Notes under the pieces: generated by a model
The model's input: the letters and a program-made list of their open reading frames with translations, nothing else
Database searches by the model: none
What the model was told of the DNA's origin: nothing
Assembly (NCBI RefSeq): GCF_002858925.1
Contig: NZ_PJRS01000009.1
Span: 1 to 64,000, forward strand
DNA: 64,000 nucleotides
Reading direction: 5' to 3'
From: Caulobacter zeae
GTDB lineage: Bacteria; Pseudomonadota; Alphaproteobacteria; Caulobacterales; Caulobacteraceae
Position numbers and translations under genes: made by a program
Shown here: in pieces, positions 9,879-18,885 of the stretch
Layout of the letters: each line of letters starts with the position of its first letter
Position numbering within the stretch: the first letter of the stretch is position 1

Positions 9879-9993
9879 GGGGATTTTTCGCCGTCAGAAT
9901 CGAACACGGAACAGTCGGAAACAGTTAGCATTCTGACACGGACGGCGCCACCTTCGCGGCCCCATGCGTCCCTTACGAATGCAGGAGCAGTTC

Positions 9994-10518
9994 ATGCGTC
10001 TGACCGCCCTTTTCCTCGCCGCCGGCCTCGTGGCCGCCACCACGGCCTCCGCCGCCGAAGCGCCCGCCACCGCGACCGCCGAGATCAAGGGCGCGGACGG
10101 CAAGACCATCGGTACGGGGACGATCACCGAAGCCCCGCACGGCGTGCTGCTGAAGATCGAGGCCAAGGGCCTGACGCCCGGCTGGCACGGCCTGCACTTC
10201 CACGAGAAGGGCGACTGCGGCGCGCCTGACTTCAAGTCGGCCGGCGCCCACGTGCACACCACGGCCACTGTGGTCCACGGCCTGCTGAACCCGAACGGCA
10301 ACGACAACGGCGACCTGCCCAACCTCTACGCCGCCGCCGACGGCAGCGCCGTGACCGAAGTGTTCTCGCCCCTGGTGTCGCTGAAGGGCGCCGGCGGCCG
10401 CCCGGCCCTGCTGGACGCCGACGGCTCGGCCATCGTCATCCACGCCAGCCCCGACGACCACACCAGCCAGCCGATCGGCGGCGCCGGCGCGCGCAGCGCC
10501 TGCGGGGTGGTGAAGTAG
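9994..10518 (+). CDS. sodC: Periplasmic Cu/Zn superoxide dismutase
   Basis: 174 residues from the ATG at 9994, preceded by an AGGAG ribosome-binding site; an upstream ATG at 9964 is less likely. A signal peptide (LTALFLAAGLVAATTASA) directs export. Copper ligands lie in HGLHFHEKGDC, and the zinc loop reads AHVHTTATVVHGLLNPN then NDNGDLPN. The position that is usually the third zinc histidine (HxGDLP) is aspartate here, as I recall for some alphaproteobacterial SodC proteins. The C-terminal VIHASPDDHTSQP...GARSACGVV holds the catalytic Arg and disulfide Cys. It removes periplasmic superoxide. Confidence 0.92.
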   Translation: MRLTALFLAAGLVAATTASAAEAPATATAEIKGADGKTIGTGTITEAPHGVLLKIEAKGLTPGWHGLHFHEKGDCGAPDFKSAGAHVHTTATVVHGLLNPNGNDNGDLPNLYAAADGSAVTEVFSPLVSLKGAGGRPALLDADGSAIVIHASPDDHTSQPIGGAGARSACGVVK

Positions 10519-10552
10519 GCGAGGCTGCGCTGCCCCTCGCCTCCCCCATGCA

Positions 10553-10593
10553 CGTCATCCCGGAAAGCCCGCAGCGGCTTATCCGGGATGACG
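10553..10593. repeat. Palindromic intergenic repeat (GTCATCCCGGA type)
   Basis: CGTCATCCCGGA (10553-10564) and TCCGGGATGACG (10582-10593) are perfect inverted arms, with a further AGCC/GGCT pairing inside. This type of palindrome is common between genes in alphaproteobacterial genomes. It lies between the convergent sodC and dipM genes. Confidence 0.75.
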
Positions 10594-10606
10594 AAGGACC
10601 AAAGAA

Positions 10607-10636
10607 AAAGGCCTCCGGGACGTCCCGGAGGCCTTT
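10607..10636. terminator. Bidirectional terminator between sodC and dipM
   Basis: AAAGGCCTCCGGGA (10607-10620) and TCCCGGAGGCCTTT (10623-10636) are a perfect 14-base inverted repeat with A and T tracts outside. It sits in the convergent gap and would stop transcription from both sides. Confidence 0.9.
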
Positions 10637-10657
10637 CTCGTAGTCCGAAAGCCGACC

Positions 10658-12562
10658 TTAGCGCGGCAGCACCAGGCCCGGGTCGATCGGCTTGGCCTTG
10701 TCCTTCGGGGTCGGGGCGTAGCGGACCTCGAAGTGCAGCTGGGGCTCGTTGACGCCGCCGGTCTGCCCGACCGTGCCGAGCTGTTCGCCCTGGCCGACCT
10801 GCTGGCGCATCTTGACGTCGGTGGTGGCCAGGTGGGCGTAGGCCGTGACCCAGCCGTCGGCGTGCTTGACCAACACGAGATTGCCGAAGCCCGGCACCTG
10901 GTTGCCGGCATAGACCACCTCGCCCGAGGCGGCGGCCTTGACCGGCGCGCCGGCCGAGGCGCGGATGTTGAGGCCGTCGTTGCGCTGGCCGGTGCCCTTG
11001 GGGCCGAAGTCCGAAATGGTCTCGCCACGCACCGGCCAGACGAAGCGGCCGCGGCCGGCGGCCGTGATCTCGGCCTCGGTCGGCGGGGCGCTGCTCTCGA
11101 TGATCGGACGCGAGGGCGCCGGCGGCGGGGTGATCGGCTGGGCCGAGACCGGCGCGCTGGGACGCGGATAGCTGGAGGCCGAACCCGACGGCGTGTAGGG
11201 CCGCGGGCTGGACGGCAGGCCGCTGGTCGACGGCGCGGGCGCCGGCGAAGCACCGATGGGGGGCTGGGCGGTCGGGGCCGGGGTCGAGGGGCGCGGCGCA
11301 GGCGTTGTCACCGTGGTGCGGATCGGGCCGCGGTCCTTATAGCCGTCGGGCAGGACGACCTTCTGGCCCTTCTTGACCGACGCGCCGGTGCGCAGGTTGT
11401 TTTCCTTGGCCAGGGCCGAAACGCTGACGTTGAAGCGCTTGGCGATGCCGGCCAGGGTGTCGCCGCTTTCGGCCACATAGGCCTTGTCGGTGGTGGCCGG
11501 GCCTTTGAGCTTCTGGCCCGGACGGATCAGGTACGGGGCCTTCAGGTCGTTGTCCTCGACCAGGTCCTTGCGGGTGGTGCCCAGATCGCGGGCGATGGAG
11601 TCGATGGCGTCGCCCGACTTCACCGTGTGGATCTTCGGCTTGCCGGCGACCTCGATCACCTTGCCGGTGATGCTGACGGTCGTGGTGGTCGTGGCGGCGG
11701 GGGCCGGCTCGTCGTCGACGACCGGGCGCGACGGCGGCGGCGCGGCGACCGGACGCGAGCCGATCGACGGGGCCGAGGCGGTCGGCGTGCGGGTCGGCGC
11801 CGGCGCGGCGCCGGCCAGGGTGGGCGAACCGCCAGGAACCGGCTGCATCACCGTGGTCTTGGACGGCCCCTTGTCCTTGTAGCCTTCCGGCAGGCGAATC
11901 TTCTGGCCGGCGCGGATCGAGGCGCCGCTGCCCATGTCGTTCTCGTCGGCCAGGGCCACCGGCGTGACGCTGAAGCGGCGGGCGATGGCGCTGAGGGTGT
12001 CGCCGCTCTCGACCACATAGGCTTTCGCCTTGGTCGAGGGGCCCTTCAGCTTCTGGCCGGGCTTGAGGCGATAGGGCTCTTCCAGGTCGTTCAGCTTGGC
12101 CAGTTCGGCGCGCGAGATGCCCATCTTGCGGCCGATAGCGTCGAGGCCGTCGCCGGACTGGACGGTGTAGGTCTGCGGGCCGCCGCTGACGTCGACGACC
12201 TTGCCGCCGGTGACGGTCACCACGACCGGACGCATGGCCGGCTGCTGCTGCACGGGCGCCGGCGCCGGGATCGGACGGCTGTCGGCCGGCGGCGGGGGCG
12301 GCGGCGGAATGTCGGAGGGCACCGGCGACAGCGGCTGGCTGGACACGGCGCCGGCGGCGACCGGCGCTGTCACCGGCGGGGCGTCGTCCTCAGGCGGCTG
12401 AGCGGCCGGCGGCGTGGTCTGGACGGCGGGCGGAGCCTGGACGAGCGGCGGGCTGACGCCGGTGTCGGCGCGGGTCGGATACTGGGCGCCGGTCGTCTCG
12501 CAGGCCGCGAGCGTTCCAGCCGTCAGCGCGATCACCGCCGCTTGCGTCCACAACTGCCTCAT
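10658..12562 (-). CDS. dipM: DipM-like division protein: four LysM domains plus degenerate LytM domain
   Basis: 634 residues from the ATG at 12562, which has an AAGGAGAGG site; the 24 upstream codons look non-coding. A lipoprotein-like signal ends in LAAC (Cys21). After a Pro-rich linker come LysM domains at about 131-173, 181-224, 311-353 and 361-404, arranged as a duplicated two-LysM unit. A second Pro/Ser linker and an M23/LytM domain (505-634) follow. The metal motif HxGxD reads N528-D-G-L-N532 and HxH reads Q608-L-H610, so the hydrolase should be inactive. This matches Caulobacter DipM, which controls cell-wall remodelling at the division site. It lies downstream of pcm, the usual nlpD position. 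Confidence 0.88.
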   Translation of the reverse strand: MRQLWTQAAVIALTAGTLAACETTGAQYPTRADTGVSPPLVQAPPAVQTTPPAAQPPEDDAPPVTAPVAAGAVSSQPLSPVPSDIPPPPPPPADSRPIPAPAPVQQQPAMRPVVVTVTGGKVVDVSGGPQTYTVQSGDGLDAIGRKMGISRAELAKLNDLEEPYRLKPGQKLKGPSTKAKAYVVESGDTLSAIARRFSVTPVALADENDMGSGASIRAGQKIRLPEGYKDKGPSKTTVMQPVPGGSPTLAGAAPAPTRTPTASAPSIGSRPVAAPPPSRPVVDDEPAPAATTTTTVSITGKVIEVAGKPKIHTVKSGDAIDSIARDLGTTRKDLVEDNDLKAPYLIRPGQKLKGPATTDKAYVAESGDTLAGIAKRFNVSVSALAKENNLRTGASVKKGQKVVLPDGYKDRGPIRTTVTTPAPRPSTPAPTAQPPIGASPAPAPSTSGLPSSPRPYTPSGSASSYPRPSAPVSAQPITPPPAPSRPIIESSAPPTEAEITAAGRGRFVWPVRGETISDFGPKGTGQRNDGLNIRASAGAPVKAAASGEVVYAGNQVPGFGNLVLVKHADGWVTAYAHLATTDVKMRQQVGQGEQLGTVGQTGGVNEPQLHFEVRYAPTPKDKAKPIDPGLVLPR

Positions 12563-12667
12563 GACCTCTCCTTTCCTCGCGGAGCCTTCAAGTCGCCGCC
12601 GCAAGGGTAAATCAAACCTTAACCAAATACGCACGACGTCGCCGAACCTGTGGACGCCGGGCCCGCA

Positions 12668-13327
12668 CTACTCGCGGGCGACGCCTTCCAGGATCGGGAC
12701 GAAACGCACGTCGCACAGGGCTTCGACCGTGAAGCCCCCCTTCCCGTCGCCGGCATAGCGGCGAAGGCTCTGGACAGGCCCGCGACCAACGGGCGCGACG
12801 AGCACGCCGTTGGGCTTGAGCTGAGCCAGAAGCCCCTTAGGTTCTTCCTGCGCCGCAGCCGTGACCATAATACGGTCAAAAGGCGCCTGCTCGCGCCAGC
12901 CTTCCCAGCCGTCGCCGAACTTGGTGATGACGTTGGTCAGGCCCAAGGTCGCAAAGCGCGCCTCGGCCTCCTTCATCAGCGTGCGATAGCGCTCGACCGT
13001 GTAGACGAGACGCGACACGCGGCTGAGGATCGCGGTCTGGTAGCCCGAGCCGGTGCCGATCTCGAGCACCCGGCAGCGCGGCTCCACCGTCAGGGCCTGG
13101 GTCATCAGGCCGACGATGAACGGCTGGCTGATGGTCTGGCCGCAGGCGATCGGCAGGGCCGAGTCCTCCCACGACCGCTCCTTGAAGAGATCGGGCGTGA
13201 ACAGGTCGCGCGGGGTCTTCTCGATCGCCGACAGCACGTTGGGATCGGTGACGCCTTGAGCCCTCAGGGCGTCGAGCAGTCGCTTCAGCAGCGCTTCAGG
13301 CGTTTCCGGACGCTTGGCGCTCGCCAT
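12668..13327 (-). CDS. pcm: Protein-L-isoaspartate O-methyltransferase
   Basis: 219-220 residues. It uses SAM to methylate isoaspartyl residues and so starts repair of aged proteins. Motifs visible are the substrate-binding SWEDSALPIACGQTISQPFIV, motif I RVLEIGTGSGYQTAIL, then VYTVERY and LKPNGVLVAPVG. The start is either ATG at 13327, overlapping the surE TGA, or GTG at 13330; both couple its translation to surE. The surE-pcm pairing is classic, and dipM follows on the same strand. Confidence 0.95.
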   Translation of the reverse strand: MASAKRPETPEALLKRLLDALRAQGVTDPNVLSAIEKTPRDLFTPDLFKERSWEDSALPIACGQTISQPFIVGLMTQALTVEPRCRVLEIGTGSGYQTAILSRVSRLVYTVERYRTLMKEAEARFATLGLTNVITKFGDGWEGWREQAPFDRIMVTAAAQEEPKGLLAQLKPNGVLVAPVGRGPVQSLRRYAGDGKGGFTVEALCDVRFVPILEGVARE

Positions 13328-14133
13328 CACAGGCCAGGCTCCGGCTTGGAGGCGAGCTTGGGGGGCGCCCCGCCCAGCACGCCCTTGAGGGCCGCGACGG
13401 TGGCGTTGTGCGTCAGGTCGATATGCAGGGGCGTCACCGAGATGCGCCCTTCGTAAACGGCCTTCAGATCGGTGCCCTCCGGCGGATTGGACGGCTTGGC
13501 GGTGAAGCCGGTCCAGTAGTAGTCGCGACCACGTAGGTCGGTCCGCTTTTCAATGCGCCGCAAGTGCGAGTCGCGGAAGCCTTGGCGGGTCACTTCCACG
13601 GCATCGACGCGCTCGGGCGGGATCGGCGGGAAGTTGACGTTCATCACCACGTCCGACGGCCAGCCCACTTCCAGCAGGCGGCGGATGATGCCCGGCGCGA
13701 AGTGCTCGGCCGTTTCCCAGTGGGCGACGACCTCGTCGGCGAAATAGGTCATGGCCTGCGACAGGGCGATGGCCGGGACGCCCAGCACCATGCCCTCGAT
13801 GGCGCCGGCGACTGTGCCCGACAGGGTTACGTCTTCGGCCAGGTTCTGGCCGCGGTTGACGCCCGACAGCACCAGATCCGGACGCGCGCCCTGGACCAGT
13901 TCCTGGAAGGCCAGCGCCACGCAGTCGGTGGGCGTGCCCTCGACGGCGAAGCGGCGCTCGCTGATCTTCCGCACCCGCAGCGGGTCGGCCAGGGTCAGAG
14001 CGCGGCTGGCGCCCGACTGCTCATATTCCGGCGCGACGACCCAGACGTCGTCCGACAGGGCCGCGGCGATGCGCTCCAGGGCCTCAAGCCCCGGAGCGTG
14101 GATGCCGTCGTCGTTGGTGAGGAGGATCCTCAC
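13327..14133 (-). CDS. surE: 5'/3'-nucleotidase SurE
   Basis: 268 residues from a GTG at 14133. The start is fixed by [14 protein letters not shown], the metal-binding N-terminus of the family, and by the GTGA overlap with the serS stop. Other motifs are [16 protein letters not shown] and [20 protein letters not shown]. It is a metal-dependent phosphatase on nucleoside monophosphates, linked to stationary-phase survival. The open frame continues far upstream inside serS but is not coding there. It forms part of the serS-surE-pcm overlapping unit. Confidence 0.95.
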   Translation of the reverse strand: MRILLTNDDGIHAPGLEALERIAAALSDDVWVVAPEYEQSGASRALTLADPLRVRKISERRFAVEGTPTDCVALAFQELVQGARPDLVLSGVNRGQNLAEDVTLSGTVAGAIEGMVLGVPAIALSQAMTYFADEVVAHWETAEHFAPGIIRRLLEVGWPSDVVMNVNFPPIPPERVDAVEVTRQGFRDSHLRRIEKRTDLRGRDYYWTGFTAKPSNPPEGTDLKAVYEGRISVTPLHIDLTHNATVAALKGVLGGAPPKLASKPEPGL

Positions 14134-15425
14134 GCAGCGCCCCCGATGTGGGTCAGGCCGCCCATGTAAGGTTGCAGCACGGCCGGAATGGCGATGCGGC
14201 CAGCTTCGTCCTGGTAGTTCTCCAGCACGGCCACGAGCGTGCGGCCGACGGCCAGGCCCGAGCCGTTGAGGGTGTGGACGTAGTGCGTGCCCTTCTCGCC
14301 GGCCTTCTTGTAGCGGGCGTCCATGCGGCGGGCCTGGAAGTCGCCGCAGTTGGAGCACGAGCTGATCTCGCGGAAGGTCGCCTGGCTGGGCAGCCAGACT
14401 TCCAGGTCGTAGGTCTTGCGCGCGCCAAAGCCCATATCGCCCTTGCACAGCAGCATGGTGCGGAAGGGCAGCTCCAGCTTCTTCAGCACGGTCTCGGCGC
14501 ACTCGACCATGCGCTCGTGCTCGGCTTCCGACTGGTCGGGCGTGGTGATCGAAACGAGCTCGACCTTCTGGAACTGGTGCTGGCGGATCATGCCGCGCGT
14601 GTCGCGGCCCGAGGCGCCGGCTTCCGAGCGGAAGCAGTAGGTCAGGGCCGTCAGGCGCAGCGGCAGCTCTTCCTCGCCGGTGATCTGTTCACGCACGAGG
14701 TTGGTCAGCGACACCTCGGCGGTCGGGATCAGCCAGTGGTCGCCGGTGGTGCGGAAAAGGTCCTCGGCGAACTTCGGCAGCTGGCCGGTGCCGAACAGGG
14801 CGTCGTCCTTGACCAGGACCGGCGGGCTGACTTCGGTGTAGCCGTGCTCCACCGTCTGCAGGTCGAGCATAAACTGGCCAAGGGCCCGTTCGAGCCGGGC
14901 GATCTCCTTCTTGAGCACCACGAAGCGCGCGCCGCTCATGCGGGCGGCGGCCTCGAAGTCCATGCCGCCCAGGGCCGCGCCCAGGTCGACGTGGTCCTTG
15001 GGCTGGTTCAGGCGGCCGGCCGGCAGCTTGGAGGCGTCGCCCCAGCGGCGCTGCTCGACATTGCCGGCCTCGTCCTCGCCTTCGGGCACTTCGGCGGCGG
15101 GGATGTTGGGCAAGGACGCCAGCAGGTCCTTCAGCTTGGCGCCGACCAAGTGCTCTTCTTCCGAGGCCTCGGCCATGCGGCCCTTTAGCGCCTCGACCTC
15201 GGCCATCAGGCGGGCGGCTTCGGCCTCATCCGTCTTGGCCTTGGCCATGCCGATCAGCTTGGAGCTTTCGTTGCGCTTGGCCTGGGCTTCTTGCAGGGCG
15301 GTCTGGGCCGCGCGCAGCTGGGCGTCGAGCTTGACGGCTTCCGACGCCGCGCCCGACCGTCCCTTGGCCGACCACGCGGCTTCATAGGCTTCGGTATTTT
15401 CGCGGATGGCCTTGATGTCGTGCAT
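14130..15425 (-). CDS. serS: Seryl-tRNA synthetase
   Basis: Charges tRNA-Ser; class II synthetase of 431 residues. The N-terminal coiled-coil arm (about residues 27-100) is rich in Ala, Glu and Lys. The catalytic domain carries TAEVSLTNL, the motif 2 region [22 protein letters not shown] and the motif 3 region [13 protein letters not shown]. It begins the serS-surE-pcm overlapping gene row, with a GTGA overlap to surE. Confidence 0.97.
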   Translation of the reverse strand: MHDIKAIRENTEAYEAAWSAKGRSGAASEAVKLDAQLRAAQTALQEAQAKRNESSKLIGMAKAKTDEAEAARLMAEVEALKGRMAEASEEEHLVGAKLKDLLASLPNIPAAEVPEGEDEAGNVEQRRWGDASKLPAGRLNQPKDHVDLGAALGGMDFEAAARMSGARFVVLKKEIARLERALGQFMLDLQTVEHGYTEVSPPVLVKDDALFGTGQLPKFAEDLFRTTGDHWLIPTAEVSLTNLVREQITGEEELPLRLTALTYCFRSEAGASGRDTRGMIRQHQFQKVELVSITTPDQSEAEHERMVECAETVLKKLELPFRTMLLCKGDMGFGARKTYDLEVWLPSQATFREISSCSNCGDFQARRMDARYKKAGEKGTHYVHTLNGSGLAVGRTLVAVLENYQDEAGRIAIPAVLQPYMGGLTHIGGAA

Positions 15426-15508
15426 CGGAATGAGCTCGGCAGGAAGTCGTTAAGAAACGCCCTTCTCTAAGGCGCGTCGGCAAGGGCGCCAACCTTTTCG
15501 CGCTACGT

Positions 15509-15802
15509 TCAGCCGACGGGATCGGCGCTCCAATCCTCCTGAGCATGCCGAATGCGCAGCACACGCACGTCGCTTCCGTCTACCACGTAGACGATGACGT
15601 GCGACTTGTAGGGATGGATGCGCACCGGAGGCGTGATCTCGGAGCGTTCGGGCGCGGCCCGAGGAAAGGCTTCCAGAAGGCCGAAGACCTCTTCAAGGCC
15701 CGCGTGATAGCGCTCGGCCTGCTGTCGGCCAAAAGCGCGTACGCCTTCGATATAGATGTCGACGAGATCGTCCCTGGCCCGGCGACTGAGCCTATAGGCC
15801 AA
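15509..15802 (-). CDS. parE: ParE/RelE-superfamily toxin
   Basis: 97 residues from a TTG at 15802; the homologous N-terminus YRLSRRARDDLVDIYIEG begins right there. Family features are RQQAERYHAGLEEVFGLL and the C-terminal HPYKSHVIVYVV...VRVLRIRHAQEDW. ParE relatives poison DNA gyrase; other members of the fold are mRNA interferases, so the target is inferred. Its start overlaps the end of the antitoxin gene by 11 bases, which suggests translational coupling. Without the TTG start the open frame would extend into unrelated sequence. Confidence 0.85.
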   Translation of the reverse strand: MAYRLSRRARDDLVDIYIEGVRAFGRQQAERYHAGLEEVFGLLEAFPRAAPERSEITPPVRIHPYKSHVIVYVVDGSDVRVLRIRHAQEDWSADPVG

Positions 15803-16040
15803 GTGCGCTGGCCCGCGCCCGAGCGATCTCAAGGATCTCGGACATGCCATGCTCGCTGTCGCCGGACGCCAAGGCCTCGTCGACCAATCCCTGCATGGCC
15901 TGGATCTTGGCGTGGCGTATGCGATCACGCTCGATCAGGTCCCGCACATAATCGGCGGGCGTGTCGTAGCGATCGGTTCGGGCCCGTTCCTCGACCCAAT
16001 CCTCGTCAGCTTTCGACAAAGAGACGTTCATCGTCGCCAT
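15792..16040 (-). CDS. parD: ParD-like antitoxin
   Basis: 82 residues. The N-terminal MNVSLSKADEDWVEERA is a ribbon-helix-helix DNA-binding segment, followed by YDTPADYVRDLIERDR, as in ParD/CopG antitoxins. The C-terminal half (about 45-82) should bind and neutralise the toxin encoded directly downstream with an 11-base overlap. The antitoxin-toxin dimer usually represses its own promoter, which would lie in the 43-base gap to tatC. Confidence 0.85.
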   Translation of the reverse strand: MATMNVSLSKADEDWVEERARTDRYDTPADYVRDLIERDRIRHAKIQAMQGLVDEALASGDSEHGMSEILEIARARASALGL

Positions 16041-16083
16041 GACGTAAGCCTGGGACCGACGGTCTGGATTGTCAAACGACAGC

Positions 16084-16986
16084 CTAGACCGCCACCACGT
16101 CCTTGCTTTCCTCGGCCTCGCGCTTGGCGCGGCTGCGCTCGATCAGCCACACGCACCAGATGCCGATCTCGTAGAGCAGGCACATGGGGATCGCCAGGGT
16201 CAGCTGGCTGATGGGATCGGGCGGGGTCAGGATGGCGGCGGCGATGAACACGCCGACGATGGCGTAGCGGCGACCGGCGCGCAGCATCTTGGAATCGATG
16301 ATCCCGGCCATGCCGAGCAGCGACACCACCACCGGCAGCTGGAAGCACAGGCCGAAAGCCAGCAGCAGCGAGGTCACCAGGGTCAGGTAGTCCGAGACCT
16401 TGGGCAGCAGCTGGATGTTGATGGCGGTCGTGGAGATCTGCTGGCTCATCGAGAACCACAGCACGAACGGCAGCATCACGTAGTAGACCAGCGCCGCGCC
16501 CAGGATGAACATGAACGGCGAGGCCAGCAGGAACGGCAGGAAGGCCCCCCGCTCGTTCTTGTAGAGACCCGGCGCCACAAAGCGATAAAGCTGCCAGGCC
16601 AGGACCGGGAAGGTCACGACCACGGCGCCGAAGCCCGCCAGCTTGATCTTGGTGAAGAAGAATTCCAGGGCGGCGGTGTAGACCAGCTCGAGGGCCTTGG
16701 CGTTGCCCATCGGGATGTCCTTCAGCCCGACGAGCGCCAGCAGCAGGTCGAACGGACCGTGCTTGCCGCCCGAGTGCTGCGCCGCCAGCAGTTGCTGGCC
16801 GACGGTGAAGGGCTTCACCAGGAACAGGAAGATCTGGTCGGAGAAGTAGAAGCAGACGCCGAAGCCGACGAACAGCGCCACCACGCAGACGATCAGGCGC
16901 GAGCGCAGCTCGGTCAGGTGCTCGAGCAGCGGGGCGCGCGAGGCCTCGATCTCGTCTTCCGGATCATGTCCGATCGAATTGCTCAC
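16084..16986 (-). CDS. tatC: Twin-arginine translocase subunit TatC
   Basis: 300-residue, six-helix membrane protein that receives twin-arginine signal peptides. Signatures are the N-terminal EASRAPLLEHLTELRSRLIV with the conserved HLxELRxR, FVAPGLYKNERGAFLPF and, near the C-terminus, AILTPPDPISQLTLAIPM. The ATG overlaps the tatB stop by 4 bases. It completes the tatA-tatB-tatC row. Confidence 0.97.
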   Translation of the reverse strand: MSNSIGHDPEDEIEASRAPLLEHLTELRSRLIVCVVALFVGFGVCFYFSDQIFLFLVKPFTVGQQLLAAQHSGGKHGPFDLLLALVGLKDIPMGNAKALELVYTAALEFFFTKIKLAGFGAVVVTFPVLAWQLYRFVAPGLYKNERGAFLPFLLASPFMFILGAALVYYVMLPFVLWFSMSQQISTTAINIQLLPKVSDYLTLVTSLLLAFGLCFQLPVVVSLLGMAGIIDSKMLRAGRRYAIVGVFIAAAILTPPDPISQLTLAIPMCLLYEIGIWCVWLIERSRAKREAEESKDVVAV

Positions 16987-17585
16987 GAAACGATGTCCGA
17001 GCTGGAGGCGGCGGTCTTGGTGGTGCGCTTGCGGACCGGCTTGGCGGCCGGCGCGGCGACTTTGGCCTTGGCGGCTTTAGGCTTGGCGGCGATGCCGACA
17101 TCCTTGGAGGCGGCCTTGGCGCGCGGCTTCTTGGCGACGATCTCGACGGTCGGCTCGGCGACCGCCTTGGGCGCGCGCTTGCGGACCGGCTTGGCCGGCG
17201 GCTCGAGCGTGGCGGCCGCGTCGGCCACCGGCTCGGGATTATGCGCGGCGTAGGGGTGGGCCTGCACAGAACCGCTGTTGAGGCTGGCGTCGATGTCGGC
17301 GAACACCTGGTCGACATTGGCGTCCTTGGCCTCGTCGACGGCGACCTGCACGGGATTGGCGTACTGGCCGGCGCGCATGGCCTCGACTTCGCGACGCAGG
17401 TCGTCGAGCTCGGACTGGCGGGCCATCTCGTCGAAGCTGGCGCGGAACTCGTTGGCCATGCCGCGGATCTTGCCGACGAACTGGCCCAGCTTGCGCAGGA
17501 GAACAGGCAGGTCCTTGGGGCCGACCACGATCAGGGCGACCGCGGCGATGACCAGAAGTTCTGCGCCGCCGATATCAGGAAGCAT
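16983..17585 (-). CDS. tatB: Sec-independent translocase subunit TatB
   Basis: 200 residues. A single N-terminal membrane helix (IGGAELLVIAAVALIVVGPKDLP) with Glu and the GP hinge is followed by an amphipathic helix (LRKLGQFVGKIRGMANEFRASFDEM). A long Ala/Lys/Pro-rich tail from about 110 onward is low-complexity. It works with TatC as the signal-peptide receptor. It lies between tatA (104-base gap) and tatC (4-base overlap). Confidence 0.93.
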   Translation of the reverse strand: MLPDIGGAELLVIAAVALIVVGPKDLPVLLRKLGQFVGKIRGMANEFRASFDEMARQSELDDLRREVEAMRAGQYANPVQVAVDEAKDANVDQVFADIDASLNSGSVQAHPYAAHNPEPVADAAATLEPPAKPVRKRAPKAVAEPTVEIVAKKPRAKAASKDVGIAAKPKAAKAKVAAPAAKPVRKRTTKTAASSSDIVS

Positions 17586-17689
17586 GCAACCGCCTCAGAC
17601 CGGCCCGGCGCTCGCGTGGAGGCCCAGGCCGCGCAGTGGGAAAAACGCGGGCCGCGCCCCCGCTTGCGAAGGCGCGGCGAACAGAGACC

Positions 17690-17914
17690 TTACGACTTGC
17701 GCAGGTCTTCCTTCTCGGCCTCGGTGCGCGGCAGGGCGCCGGTCGACTTGTTGTCGGCCACTTCCTGGCTGCTGTCGTCCTTCAGGCCGTCCTTGAACGC
17801 CTTGATGCCCTTGGCGGCGTCACCCATGATCCCGGACAGCTTGCCGCGACCGCCGAAAAGCAGGGCGACGACCGCGATCACGATCACCCAGTGAATCCAG
17901 CTCATGCTACCCAT
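17690..17914 (-). CDS. tatA: Sec-independent translocase subunit TatA
   Basis: 74 residues: the N-terminal helix [17 protein letters not shown] leads into the FGRGKLS-like hinge and the amphipathic [17 protein letters not shown], then a short charged tail. It forms the variable-size pore of the Tat system that exports folded proteins. First of the three tat genes, 136 bases downstream of scpB. Confidence 0.95.
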   Translation of the reverse strand: MGSMSWIHWVIVIAVVALLFGGRGKLSGIMGDAAKGIKAFKDGLKDDSSQEVADNKSTGALPRTEAEKEDLRKS

Positions 17915-18050
17915 AACGGCGGTGCTCCTTGCGACAGCGGCGCTTTAGCCGCTGCGGCGTGTCGTTACAATGTCTCAGATAATATAGGCGTCCGCGTGGC
18001 GTAGAGCCAAGCGGAACGGAATGCGGCGATTGCGCCCCGGCCAAGGCAGG

Positions 18051-18716
18051 CTATGCCTTGTCGCCCCCTTCAAGCTCTCCCAGGAAATCCTGAGCGAATT
18101 CCGGGGTCTCGCCCTCGTCCAGCGGATCCTCGTTCTCGTCGTCGCGCATCGCCAGGGGATCAGGCACGGAAAAGCCCGGCGGCAGGTTGAGGTCGAGCAG
18201 GCCCGCGGCCTTCATTTCGGCCACGCCCGGCAGGTCGCCCAGATTCGCCAGGCCATAGTGTTCGAGGAAGGCGTCGGTGGTGCCGAAGGTCACCGGACGG
18301 CCCGGCGTGCGGCGGCGGCCACGCATGCGGATCAGGCCCAGTTCCAGCAGCACGTCCAGCGTGCCGCGGCTGGCCTGCACCCCGCGCACGGCTTCGATCT
18401 CGGCCCGGGTGACGGGCTGGTGATAGGCGACGATGGCCAGGGTTTCCTGGGCGGCCTTGGACAGGCGGCGCGGCTCCTCGCGCTCCTCGGTCATCAGGAA
18501 AGCGAGATCGGCGGCGGTCTGGAAGCGCCAGCGCCCGGCCACCTCGACCAGCTCGATTCCCCGCCCCGCCCAGGTCAGGCGCAGGTCGGCGACGCCTTGC
18601 TTGATGTCCGCGCCATCGGGCAGGCGCTTGGCCAGATCCTGGACGCTGAGCGGCTCGGCCGCCGCGAACAGCAGGGCCTCGATGCAGCGTTCGGTGAAGA
18701 TGGGGTCGAGGGTCAT
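18051..18716 (-). CDS. scpB: Chromosome segregation and condensation protein ScpB
   Basis: 221 residues with two winged-helix domains. Typical motifs are EALLFAAAEPLSVQDLAKRLP near the start, then QETLAIVAYHQPVTRAEIEAVRGV and FGTTDAFLEHYGLANLGDLPG. ScpB binds ScpA and SMC to make the condensin that compacts and separates chromosomes. The acidic C-terminus (DENEDPLDEGETPE) is low-complexity. It follows scpA after a 169-base gap filled by a repeat element. Confidence 0.95.
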   Translation of the reverse strand: MTLDPIFTERCIEALLFAAAEPLSVQDLAKRLPDGADIKQGVADLRLTWAGRGIELVEVAGRWRFQTAADLAFLMTEEREEPRRLSKAAQETLAIVAYHQPVTRAEIEAVRGVQASRGTLDVLLELGLIRMRGRRRTPGRPVTFGTTDAFLEHYGLANLGDLPGVAEMKAAGLLDLNLPPGFSVPDPLAMRDDENEDPLDEGETPEFAQDFLGELEGGDKA

Positions 18717-18735
18717 CGTGCGGGTCGGTCGCCGA

Positions 18736-18870
18736 GGAACCTCCCCCCATGGGGGAGGCGATCGCGCAGCGATCGGTGGGGGGAGTGATTGCGAAACAGG
18801 CTAAACGTGACGGAAGCTGAAAACGTCCCCCCACCGGCCTGCGGCCGCCTCCCCCTTGGGGGGAGGTTCC
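18736..18870. repeat. Intergenic inverted-repeat element, copy 3
   Basis: Starts with GAACCTCCCCCCATGGGGGAGGCGATCG, has the core AGCTGAAAACG at 18815-18825 and ends in CCTCCCCCTTGGGGGGAGGTTCC. The two outer ends are inverted copies (GAACCTCC/GGAGGTTC). It separates scpA from scpB and could act on the transcript between them. Confidence 0.75.
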
Positions 18871-18885
18871 AGGAAGACACGTCCA

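Noticed and set aside
9901-9922. LexA box near gyrA (GAACACGGAAC)
   Set aside because: The spacing is 3 bases, not the 7 of the alphaproteobacterial GTTC-N7-GTTC box.
6465-10229. A 1254-codon open frame on the plus strand over coaD and gyrA
   Set aside because: It is the mirror of gyrA in GC-rich DNA; the composition is repetitive Ala/Gly/Arg/His with no domain, and gyrA is clearly real on the other strand.
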